Source of the DNA: Gammaproteobacteria bacterium
Lineage (GTDB): Bacteria; Pseudomonadota; Gammaproteobacteria; Steroidobacterales; Woeseiaceae
Reading direction: 5' to 3'
DNA length: 6,550 nucleotides
NCBI GenBank assembly: GCA_003645495.1
Contig: QNFK01000110.1
Span: forward strand, 1 to 6,550
Shown: piece after piece, positions 1 through 5,666 of the stretch
Layout of the letters: each line of letters begins with the position of its first letter
Numbering within the stretch: position 1 is the first letter of the stretch
Notes under the pieces: generated by a model
What the model was told of the DNA's origin: nothing
The model's database searches: none
What the model saw: only the letters and a program-made list of their open reading frames with translations
Position numbers and translations under genes: made by a program

Positions 1-391
1 CCACATCAACGCCCGCCTCGACTCGGCCAGCATCCTGGTTAATGCCGGAGCCACGGTTGCGTTTAGTGCGAGTGCACGAACCCACACAGAGAGGAACCTG
101 ACGCAATCCGCGGGCATCGCAGTAGCCAATGGTCTGGAATGGGATGCGGCACTTGCGACAATCACGCTTGCACCAGCACAGATTTACGGTGTTGACGGCC
201 TGGTTGGCAGCATAGAGGCCGGCAAAGAAGCTGACCTCGTTATCTGGTCGAATGATCCTCTCGAACTGACCAACTATCCGGAACAGGTCTACATTCAGGG
301 CATCGCCATATCAATGCAAAGCCGGCAAACACTGCTGCGTGACCGCTACCTGCGAACGGATACGGACAAGCCGCCGGCATTTCGCAACTAG
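1..391 (+). CDS. Amidohydrolase family protein, C-terminal fragment (5' end outside window)
   Basis: The open frame runs in from the left edge (first whole codon at 2) and ends at TAG 389-391, leaving 129 visible residues. It shows the C-terminal signature of imidazolonepropionase-like amidohydrolases: an NLTQSAGIAVANGL helix, then WDAALATITLAPAQIYGV, then the VGSIEAGKEADLVIW and NDPLEL segment that closes the small composite beta domain. The family uses a metal-dependent TIM barrel to hydrolyse C-N bonds in cyclic amides or peptides; the substrate here cannot be told. Most of the metal-binding barrel lies outside the window. One oddity is the strand after NAGATVAF: many relatives have an Asp (as in STD or SND) that ligands metal or activates water, but this protein reads SASART. 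It could therefore be a divergent or catalytically altered member. Its stop lies 10 bp from the convergent nnrS stop, with no clear terminator between them. Confidence 0.85.
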   Translation, partial: HINARLDSASILVNAGATVAFSASARTHTERNLTQSAGIAVANGLEWDAALATITLAPAQIYGVDGLVGSIEAGKEADLVIWSNDPLELTNYPEQVYIQGIAISMQSRQTLLRDRYLRTDTDKPPAFRN

Positions 392-401
392 CCCGAACCT
401 G

Positions 402-1568
402 CTATCGATCAACTCGAGGTCCGGTCAATATTGGCCAGTAGACCCAGGTGAAGATGGCAAATGCCAGGCACCAGCCGGCAGCTGCCAGTTCGATCATTCC
501 CAGGTAGTCAACTGCATTCCATGGGCTCATTACCCTGATGCAAATCGCGGCCAGCAGGATCACGTAGGCGACTACGGTGAGTCGTGACGCATGTAATGGC
601 CTGCCCGTATGACCTAGCGGAACACGCGTCATCATCGCCAGGATCATGCTACCGATGCCACCCATGGTCAGGCCATGCAGCGCCGCTGTTGGTGTAAAAG
701 CCCAGCCGAAACTGGCGAGACTCATCATTGCGTAGCCCGCTGGAAGCCACAGGTAGGCAACGTGCAGGATAAAGAGCAATGGATTGCGGACGGTCCGCAA
801 ACCATGCCATTGGCTGACCCGCAACGCGTGCGTGAATGCGGCTAACATTGCCAGCACACCAAGCGTTAATCTCCCGGGGTAAAATACCGCCGCCAAACCG
901 GTCAGAATCGTCAGCGCAATTGCTATTCGATCCACAGTGGCGTTGACTACGGGAGTTTCGTTAGCACCCTGGCCACGCAACCAGTTGGCCGTGAAATTTG
1001 GCACGACTCTTCCGGCAACAATCGCAACTAACAGCACAACGACGTGAATCAAAAGGTAAAGCGCGATGTAATCTGCGCCGGGCAAAATTCCCGCAACGCC
1101 GAGATGAAAAACAAGATTAAGACTGGCAAGAATCACAGTAATCAATACGATTTTGTAGTTTCGTTTATTACCCGCAGCGAAAATCTCACGCGCCGTGAAA
1201 ATGCACAGTGACAAGGGAAACAACATGTCCAGTGCGGCGCTGGCTGCAACAGGCATAGTGTTGGCGTACAACATTGCGCCACGACCAAGCAACCAGGCTG
1301 TAACGAGCCAGGAAACAGGCAAGCCACTCAATGCTGGTCGACCGGTCCAGTTAGCAACTGCCGTAAGAATAAAACCAGCAACCGTAGCAAGCACAAAGCC
1401 AACGATCATTTCATGACCGTGCCAATACAATGAATTGCCGACTGTCCCAACTACTGCTGAGCCGTTGAGGATCATCATCCAGATCACGACAGCAAAAATT
1501 GCAAAAACTCCGCTCAGCAAAAACAAGGGCCGAAACGCATAACTTAAGAATGTATCCAGTCTAGGCAT
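402..1568 (-). CDS. nnrS: NnrS family membrane protein
   Basis: This is a 388-residue, strongly hydrophobic protein with about a dozen predicted membrane segments, which is the normal size and character for NnrS. Recognisable family blocks are the N-terminal AFRPLFLLSG (11-20), the WHGHEMIVGF block with H50 and H52, NWTGRPAL (73-80), and the long conserved block with LHGLTMGGIGSMILAMMTR (297-315) and GHTGRPL (319-325), including H298 and H320. NnrS is known as a heme- and copper-containing inner-membrane protein linked to nitric oxide metabolism and tolerance of nitrosative stress; its exact biochemical role is unsettled. The ATG at 1566-1568 overlaps the end of the upstream transporter gene by 8 bp, so the two are probably co-transcribed and translationally coupled; the ribosome binding site (GCGAAGACG) is weak, which agrees with coupling. 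I see no TTGAT-N4-ATCAA (FNR/NnrR-type) box upstream of the unit, although NnrS genes are often under such control. Confidence 0.92.
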   Translation of the reverse strand: MPRLDTFLSYAFRPLFLLSGVFAIFAVVIWMMILNGSAVVGTVGNSLYWHGHEMIVGFVLATVAGFILTAVANWTGRPALSGLPVSWLVTAWLLGRGAMLYANTMPVAASAALDMLFPLSLCIFTAREIFAAGNKRNYKIVLITVILASLNLVFHLGVAGILPGADYIALYLLIHVVVLLVAIVAGRVVPNFTANWLRGQGANETPVVNATVDRIAIALTILTGLAAVFYPGRLTLGVLAMLAAFTHALRVSQWHGLRTVRNPLLFILHVAYLWLPAGYAMMSLASFGWAFTPTAALHGLTMGGIGSMILAMMTRVPLGHTGRPLHASRLTVVAYVILLAAICIRVMSPWNAVDYLGMIELAAAGWCLAFAIFTWVYWPILTGPRVDR

Positions 1569-2457
1569 CGTCTTCGCTCGCCGCTGATCTGTGGCCAGGA
1601 GATAAAATCCCGGTGGCTAGCGCTGTACCTGTCAGGATAATTGCGCAGCCGATGACCATATTCATGGTAAGTTTTTCGTCGATAAACATAGCGCCCCAAA
1701 TAACTGCGAAAGCCGGTATGAGATAGGTAACGGTTATCGCTTTCGCCGGACCCACATTGACGATCAGGCGAAAATACAGGACATATGCGATTCCGGTACT
1801 TGCGATACCCATGATACTAATCGCGACCCATGCCTTGATCGAGACCGGATCACCGGGCCAGTAAAGCATAGCCCCAGGCAACAAGACTATGGCTGCGCCG
1901 ACCATGCTTCCTGCCGCAACGACAAGTGTATTTATCCCTTGCATGTATCTCTTGGTGAAATTGGCGCCAAGTCCGTAAAAGAATGCTGCCGATATCGCGG
2001 CCAGGACAGCCAGAAGCGCACCAGGCAAATTAATACCTTGTTTGTTCCACACGAGGACTACTACACCGGCAAAACCGATAATCAAACCGGCTGTGCGGCT
2101 TCCGTCCAGCTTTTCGGACAACCAGATCCAGGCGATGACCGCGGCCCACAGTGGCGCCGTTGCATTAATAATTGATGCAAATCCACCGCTTAGAGAAAGC
2201 GTGGCGAAAGCGAGCAGAAAAAATGGAATCGCAGAATTCAGGATTCCTACCATCGCCAGTTTTTTCCAATGCTTCTTTAGTTCTGCTGTACCTGCACGCA
2301 CCAGCAGAAACGGCAGCAGGAACAGGGCCGCGATCACTGCCCGCAAGAAACCAAGGACGAACGGGCCAAGTTCGGGAGCAGCGATACGCATGAAAATAAA
2401 GGAGGCGCCCCAGAGTGCAGCCAGGACCAGCAGGTCCACTACGTCTCTGATTCTCAT
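1561..2457 (-). CDS. DMT superfamily transporter (EamA family)
   Basis: From the ATG at 2455-2457 this is 298 residues, the standard size for a 10-TM drug/metabolite transporter with two EamA repeats. Repeat one spans about 8-137 (LAALWGASFIFMR, then INATAPLWAAVIAWIWLSEKL at 98-118) and repeat two about 147-285 (YLIPAFAVIWGAMFIDEKLT at 245-264). The paired P-to-EKL motifs are the hallmark of EamA domains. Family members export amino acids, nucleobases or other small metabolites across the inner membrane; the substrate cannot be predicted here. A longer version starting at TTG 2500-2502 would add 15 polar residues. I prefer the internal ATG because a purine-rich site (GAGAGGGG) lies 7 nt before it and the family alignment begins right after it. 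The gene overlaps nnrS by 8 bp. It is preceded by a leader ORF and terminator at 2515-2604, which suggests attenuation. Confidence 0.92.
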   Translation of the reverse strand: MRIRDVVDLLVLAALWGASFIFMRIAAPELGPFVLGFLRAVIAALFLLPFLLVRAGTAELKKHWKKLAMVGILNSAIPFFLLAFATLSLSGGFASIINATAPLWAAVIAWIWLSEKLDGSRTAGLIIGFAGVVVLVWNKQGINLPGALLAVLAAISAAFFYGLGANFTKRYMQGINTLVVAAGSMVGAAIVLLPGAMLYWPGDPVSIKAWVAISIMGIASTGIAYVLYFRLIVNVGPAKAITVTYLIPAFAVIWGAMFIDEKLTMNMVIGCAIILTGTALATGILSPGHRSAASEDDA

Positions 2458-2464
2458 CTTCCGG

Positions 2465-2472
2465 CCCCTCTC
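2465..2472 (-). promoter_or_regulatory. Ribosome binding site of the DMT transporter
   Basis: On the minus strand the purine run GAGAGGGG ends 7 nt before the ATG at 2455-2457. No comparable site precedes the alternative TTG at 2500-2502, so this site decides the start. Confidence 0.6.
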
Positions 2473-2514
2473 GTGCACGCTGATCCGTTCCTGTTGCGGC
2501 AACGATAACTGCTC

Positions 2515-2604
2515 TCACCGGTAATTGTCTTTGCGCAACGAAAAAAAGGCTCCGACGCCAGGATCAGGAGCCGATCGAAGTGCAATTGAATTGGAAACCG
2601 GCAT
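2515..2604 (-). CDS. Putative 29-residue leader peptide upstream of the DMT transporter
   Basis: On the minus strand an ATG at 2602-2604 is preceded by GAGG with a 7-nt spacer, a better start signal than most genes in this window have. It opens a 29-codon frame ending at TGA 2515-2517, 57 nt before the transporter ATG. The peptide starts MPVSNSIALR and ends AFFSLRKDNYR. There is no long run of a single amino acid, so the cue is not obvious; two adjacent Phe codons and four Arg codons are the only enrichments. The reading frame contains an intrinsic terminator: the stem is encoded by codons 10-19 and the U tract forms the two Phe codons and the start of the next Ser codon. This arrangement resembles a leader-peptide attenuator. 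A weak minus-strand promoter (TTTGGT at 2673-2678, 16-bp spacer, GTAAAT at 2651-2656) could start the transcript. I do not recognise the peptide. It could be a chance ORF, but the start signal and overlap with the terminator argue against that. Confidence 0.42.
   Translation of the reverse strand: MPVSNSIALRSAPDPGVGAFFSLRKDNYR
2541..2572 (-). terminator. Intrinsic terminator (putative attenuator) upstream of the DMT transporter
   Basis: Read on the minus strand: GGCTCC, a 13-nt loop, GGAGCC, then seven T residues. The 6-bp stem has five G-C pairs and is directly followed by the U tract, as in Rho-independent terminators. On the plus strand the T tract becomes an A tract before the stem, so it works in one direction only. 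No gene ends just upstream on the minus strand. The structure sits about 85 bp before the transporter ATG and inside the short leader ORF, which fits conditional termination better than ordinary gene-end termination. Confidence 0.6.
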
Positions 2605-2613
2605 GACCAATCC
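2588..2613 (-). promoter_or_regulatory. Possible hairpin masking the leader-ORF ribosome binding site
   Basis: On the minus strand GGATTGG (2607-2613) can pair with CCAATTC (2588-2594): seven pairs including one G-U, around a 12-nt loop. The stem takes up the end of the GAGG ribosome binding site and the loop holds the leader ATG. If it forms, it would limit translation of the leader ORF. This is pairing by eye, without an energy calculation. Confidence 0.3.
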
Positions 2614-2629
2614 TCAGTATTGACTGGCA

Positions 2630-2659
2630 TTGTCACGCAAAGTGCGTTACATTTACCAT
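2630..2659 (+). promoter_or_regulatory. Candidate sigma70-type promoter of the RHH / ParC-like operon
   Basis: TTGTCA (2630-2635) and TACCAT (2654-2659) are separated by 18 bp and would place the transcription start near 2666, about 16 nt before the ATG at 2682. The hexamers are imperfect. A second TTGACT at 2620-2625 has no -10 at a suitable distance. Almost the whole spacer is taken up by an inverted repeat, which supports this as a regulated promoter. Confidence 0.4.
2631..2651. promoter_or_regulatory. 21-bp imperfect palindrome, candidate operator for the RHH protein
   Basis: The arms TGTCACGCA (2631-2639) and TGCGTTACA (2643-2651) are inverted repeats matching at 8 of 9 positions around an AAG centre. 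The site fills the spacer of the candidate promoter just upstream of the ribbon-helix-helix gene. Ribbon-helix-helix dimers commonly bind short inverted repeats at their own promoters, so autorepression is the natural reading. Its right edge touches the candidate minus-strand -10 (2651-2656), so bound protein could also affect transcription toward the DMT leader. Confidence 0.5.
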
Positions 2660-2681
2660 ACTTTCGCAATACACCAAACCG

Positions 2682-2876
2682 ATGCCCCGAACCAAGATAG
2701 CCACCCTCAATCTCAGAATCGACCCCGGCGTGAAAGAAGCCGTGCGCGAGGCTGCAGATGTTGAACACCGGAGTGTGGCCAACATGATCGAGATGCTGAT
2801 TCGCAGGCACTGCGACGATGCGGGCATTATTGTTCCTGAACAGAATGAGATGTTTCCGGGGAAGCAACATGAATGA
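2682..2876 (+). CDS. Ribbon-helix-helix (CopG/Arc-like) DNA-binding protein
   Basis: This 64-residue protein has the ribbon-helix-helix layout: a beta strand with alternating residues (KIATLNLRI, 5-13), a first helix (about 15-27, PGVKEAVREAADV) and a second helix (about 31-43, SVANMIEMLIRRH). In this fold the paired strands of a dimer enter the DNA major groove, with T8, N10 and R12 likely base-contacting by position. The size suits a stand-alone repressor or antitoxin. The short C-terminal tail (44-64) is polar. There is no good ribosome binding site before the ATG; the predicted leader is short, so initiation may be nearly leaderless or weak. Its TGA overlaps the next gene's ATG by 8 bp, pointing to translational coupling. 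The palindrome at 2631-2651 is a likely binding site. Whether it is an antitoxin, a partition regulator or a plain repressor cannot be settled here. Confidence 0.8.
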   Translation: MPRTKIATLNLRIDPGVKEAVREAADVEHRSVANMIEMLIRRHCDDAGIIVPEQNEMFPGKQHE

Positions 2877-3123
2877 AAAAATGATGAAAGCGATGGTTAC
2901 GGCTGGCGCGATCAAGAAGATCAATATCATTGGCCACGGCGCACGGTTTCATATTGAAGCCAACACGCCCAACGGCTCAATTACCGCGGAAACTCAAAAG
3001 GGCAAGATAAAAACCTGGGTGACGCTGGATGCTGCCGCCAAATGGGTGCGCTCATTGGGTATCGGCACTGCCCATATCAATCTTGCCCACTGGCAGCCTG
3101 GCCAGCGGGAGTTTCCAATTTAG
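2869..3123 (+). CDS. Small protein resembling ParC-family partition-associated proteins
   Basis: Starting at the ATG 2869-2871 gives 84 residues. An upstream in-frame ATG at 2818 would add 17 residues, but those would lie entirely inside the RHH gene; the chosen start has a purine stretch (GGGGAAG) 4 nt upstream and a tight 8-bp overlap with the RHH stop, so I prefer it. The N-terminus (MMKAMVTAGAIKKINIIG) and the C-terminal half (LDAAAKWVRSLGIGTAHINL, then WQPGQ at 75-79) resemble, from memory, small proteins annotated as ParC family partition-associated on plasmids and integrative elements. The middle looks like a small beta-rich unit (RFHIEANTPNGSITAE). The biochemical function is not established to my knowledge. 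Pairing with an RHH gene suggests either a partition/maintenance accessory module or a toxin-antitoxin-like pair; I see no toxin fold signature. Nothing else mobile is visible, so it may be a domesticated remnant. Confidence 0.6.
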   Translation: MNEKMMKAMVTAGAIKKINIIGHGARFHIEANTPNGSITAETQKGKIKTWVTLDAAAKWVRSLGIGTAHINLAHWQPGQREFPI

Positions 3124-3135
3124 ACCGTACACCAG

Positions 3136-4140
3136 CTATGCGGATATGAAATCATGAATAAGAGTCGTTATATGTTTCCTGTCCTCGCGATCCAGGGCGG
3201 CCAGCAAATGGTTACCTCCCTCCAGGAGTTCTATGCGGGCATTCGGTAGCTGCACTGCAACGTCCTGACCAAAACGGACTGGTATCGCCAGGTCCCCTTT
3301 CCGATGCAAAACCAGTGTGGGCACCTGGATATCGCCTGCAATATCCCGAACATCTATATCTCCAAAACTTTTCAAAAACTCAAAAGCGGTCTCGGGTGTT
3401 GCTGAGGTGCGCTGAATTTCATTGAAAAGCTTATTCTCCTCGGCGTTGCCATCTGGCATAAAGGTCGCCGTAAACATTTGATGAAATGCCGCGGAATCGC
3501 TGCCCCAGAATTTAGGAATGAGCCGTGCAATTGCGGCGAACTGCGGCACGTCCGCAACGCTCGGCGCAACGAGAAAAGACCCATAAATGATGAGGTGACT
3601 GACTCGCTCCGGGTACTTATAGGCATACTTGATTGCTGTTGAGCCACCCTCTGACAGCCCCATCAATGCAAATTTCTCCACACCCGAGGCTTCAATAACT
3701 GCCTCCAGATCCTCAAGGCGCGTGGCCGGGCTAAACTCGTCAACATCACGGTCTGAGAGACCCATGCCACGCCCGTCGTATCGAATCAGCTGATATGCAC
3801 TGGCGAGTTCATGCCAGAAAGGCGCCAACTTAGAATTCCATTCCAGTTCGAGGTCGGTAAACCAGCCGAGACTACGTACCAGTGGATAACCAGAGCCCGC
3901 TGTAGCCCAGGCGACTTTGTGACCATTATCGAGTTGGCAGTAACGAATCTGCTGCTGGATTGTTCTTTCCGTGGACTGTTGCTCCTCATCCCTGGTCTCT
4001 TTCGTCCCGGTGCGAAACAGCCCCAGTGTGCGACTGCTTAACGCCGCTATGACGCCGACAATAACGATCGCCGCGGCTATTCCCGAAAGAACGGATTCGT
4101 GTTCGGCAATCCAGCCGAAAAGCTGTGTTAGCCATTCCAT
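3136..4140 (-). CDS. Membrane-anchored alpha/beta hydrolase
   Basis: This 334-residue protein has one N-terminal membrane segment (about 18-35, LSGIAAAIVIVGVIAALS), a short charged linker (about 43-60) and an alpha/beta hydrolase domain from about 64. Catalytic residues are visible: nucleophile S163 in GLSEGG (161-166), acid D283 in HRKGDLAIPV, and H311 in EGGNHLL. The block IRYCQLDNGHKVAWATAG (65-82) and RYDGRGMGLSD (120-130) match the hydrolase subgroup often found near or fused to adenylate cyclase and LuxR-type regulators. The usual HG oxyanion motif is replaced by LGWFTD (91-96), as is common in that subgroup. The substrate is unknown; an esterase or a regulatory hydrolase are both possible. 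It lies 42 bp downstream of the DUF2779 gene and is probably its operon partner. There is no strong ribosome binding site before the ATG. It ends 12 bp from the convergent ParC-like gene, with no terminator visible. Confidence 0.85.
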   Translation of the reverse strand: MEWLTQLFGWIAEHESVLSGIAAAIVIVGVIAALSSRTLGLFRTGTKETRDEEQQSTERTIQQQIRYCQLDNGHKVAWATAGSGYPLVRSLGWFTDLELEWNSKLAPFWHELASAYQLIRYDGRGMGLSDRDVDEFSPATRLEDLEAVIEASGVEKFALMGLSEGGSTAIKYAYKYPERVSHLIIYGSFLVAPSVADVPQFAAIARLIPKFWGSDSAAFHQMFTATFMPDGNAEENKLFNEIQRTSATPETAFEFLKSFGDIDVRDIAGDIQVPTLVLHRKGDLAIPVRFGQDVAVQLPNARIELLEGGNHLLAALDREDRKHITTLIHDFISA

Positions 4141-4182
4141 AGACTGTTTTCTTATTGTTAGTTCATGCCGATCATACGGGTC

Positions 4183-5643
4183 TTAGGACGCATTTCCCAA
4201 GAAGCGCAGCAACACCACCATCGCCTCTGTATCGAATTTGCAATAGCGGAGCAATTGTTCGCTGAGTTCGGCCTTACGCTCGCTGCCTGTATCCGGGTCT
4301 ATTGCCTCTAAATAACCTTCAGAAGCGGCTGTACCTTCTTGAATTCCATCAAGTTCTGAATAGTTAAGGTCTGCAGTAATTGTCGGCAATACAGCCTTGA
4401 GAGACCATGACCCGGCCATGTCCGGATGGTAATAGTTCTGCTGCGTGGGCGGTGCCATATCTACCAGTCGTTCGACAATCGCAGTCAGCGACGCAGTCAG
4501 ATCCGGGAACCGTTCAATCAGCTTATTAATGACGGTGCGCTCATAAGTCGTATACATCAGGACCGGCCCTATCGTACCCAATGCCCGGACCAGGGATTCT
4601 GCCAGGCGGCGCATCGGCGGCGTGCCAGTCAGGTCCAGAAAGTCTGAATGCGCCATAGCGCCCTCACCTGCTTCATAATGGCACGACCATTGAATTGGCA
4701 GCGTTTCATAAGGACGCGTACCGGGCCAGATCGGCACCGCCGGCGCGATCGTTTCAAAATCAAGGTAGTACCGCGGATACCCCAGCGACTCAACAAATTG
4801 TCGTGCACCCGGTAGCAATTCGGCGTCACCTGTCTGCGTGACTTTTTGGATACGCTGTTGTTTCTCGTTGAGTCGGGCCACTGGCACGTCCCGTATGTCC
4901 CGCATTCCTGCGGCGATAAATTCGCCCAGCTTTGCCCTGTTGCCACCCAGTCCCTGCAGCGGATAATCGACATCGGCGGGCCAGCAATGGCCAACGAACG
5001 GGCACTCGTACGGCTTGTAACAATAGCTGCCAACGCCGATATCCGGTTCGCGGCCCGACGCGGCGCGTTTTGCTTTGGCAATCCATTCCGGAATGACTGC
5101 CAGCATGCTATCGGTCTGTTCGGTCTCGTCCGACTCGATCAGCAGTCCCGAATAGTCTTCATCACCCTCATAAACAAAAGTATTGTCGACATAGGCCAGC
5201 GCCATTGTCGTCATTTTGTGACCGAGCCCTGCGAATACCCAGCGTTGCACAGCGCAATCAAAGATGTGTTCGTCCTTGACCGATGTCGATGCTTTTACTT
5301 CGACAATGCGCCAGCCATCACCATCCGGAAGCAGTACGTCTACCCGAACCAATACGCCCGCGTGTTGCAGCGTTGCCTCGAAAATCGGGTACGCAGGGCC
5401 CTCAGCAATCAAACGCCTGGTCTTCTTCAGGGCGTGTCCCAGTCCGCCCGCATACGGAATGAAGACGCTGTCATCTGTGCCGTATATGCTGCGGGCAACA
5501 TCGCCAACCTGGTTGCCTATTGCGAAAGCCGCCTCGGTCTTTCTGGAAACAACTTTCAGATCCGGGTGCTGAACTTCAAGGTGCAGTCGTTTCAGGCACT
5601 GCCGGGCGGACATGAGTTTGGATTTGGAGAGAAAAGCACTCAT
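4183..5643 (-). CDS. DUF2779 protein: Cas4-like PD-(D/E)XK nuclease plus DEDD-type exonuclease
   Basis: The 486-residue protein has two nuclease-like parts. The first, about 1-225, resembles Cas4/RecB nucleases: E89, D102 and EVK at 115-117 give the PD-(D/E)XK core, and C16 with C208, C214 and C220 has the one-plus-three spacing that binds a 4Fe-4S cluster in Cas4 and AddB. The second, about 285-486, is the DUF2779 region with an RNase H-like exonuclease pattern: YLDFET (D295, E297), a central block VLMYTTYERTVINKL (361-375) and YCKFD (Y467, D471), whose Y-x3-D form is typical of DEDDy exonucleases. The predicted role is processing of DNA or RNA ends, in repair or defence. The family is largely uncharacterised as far as I know. 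The first ATG is 23 bp after the phospholipase D stop; the ribosome binding site is weak. A start at M11 (5611-5613) is possible but would not remove C16. Confidence 0.85.
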   Translation of the reverse strand: MSAFLSKSKLMSARQCLKRLHLEVQHPDLKVVSRKTEAAFAIGNQVGDVARSIYGTDDSVFIPYAGGLGHALKKTRRLIAEGPAYPIFEATLQHAGVLVRVDVLLPDGDGWRIVEVKASTSVKDEHIFDCAVQRWVFAGLGHKMTTMALAYVDNTFVYEGDEDYSGLLIESDETEQTDSMLAVIPEWIAKAKRAASGREPDIGVGSYCYKPYECPFVGHCWPADVDYPLQGLGGNRAKLGEFIAAGMRDIRDVPVARLNEKQQRIQKVTQTGDAELLPGARQFVESLGYPRYYLDFETIAPAVPIWPGTRPYETLPIQWSCHYEAGEGAMAHSDFLDLTGTPPMRRLAESLVRALGTIGPVLMYTTYERTVINKLIERFPDLTASLTAIVERLVDMAPPTQQNYYHPDMAGSWSLKAVLPTITADLNYSELDGIQEGTAASEGYLEAIDPDTGSERKAELSEQLLRYCKFDTEAMVVLLRFLGNAS

Positions 5644-5666
5644 AAAGTCATTACGTTGCGTCGCAC

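Noticed and set aside
392..401. Terminator between the convergent amidohydrolase and nnrS genes
   Set aside because: The gap is only 10 bp and no GC-rich stem with a T tract is visible in or around it.
2458..2502. Upstream TTG start for the DMT transporter
   Set aside because: It would add 15 polar residues not typical of the family, has no clear ribosome binding site, and the ATG at 2455-2457 has one.
2042..2524. 160-residue plus-strand ORF
   Set aside because: It is antisense to the DMT transporter, whose paired EamA motifs are unmistakable; the product is a low-complexity shadow.
2620..2635. FNR/NnrR-type box upstream of the DMT-nnrS unit (TTGAC...GTCA)
   Set aside because: The half-sites are 4 bp with a 7-bp spacer, unlike the TTGAT-N4-ATCAA pattern, so it is not a convincing match.
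2818..2868. Longer N-terminus of the ParC-like protein
   Set aside because: The extra 17 residues lie entirely inside the RHH gene and look like out-of-frame coding; the ATG at 2869 gives a typical short overlap and has a purine-rich site.
2454..2930. 158-residue minus-strand ORF across the intergenic region and the RHH gene
   Set aside because: It runs antisense through the RHH gene and overlaps the promoter, palindrome and terminator; no domain is recognisable. The leader ORF in another frame has a far better start signal.
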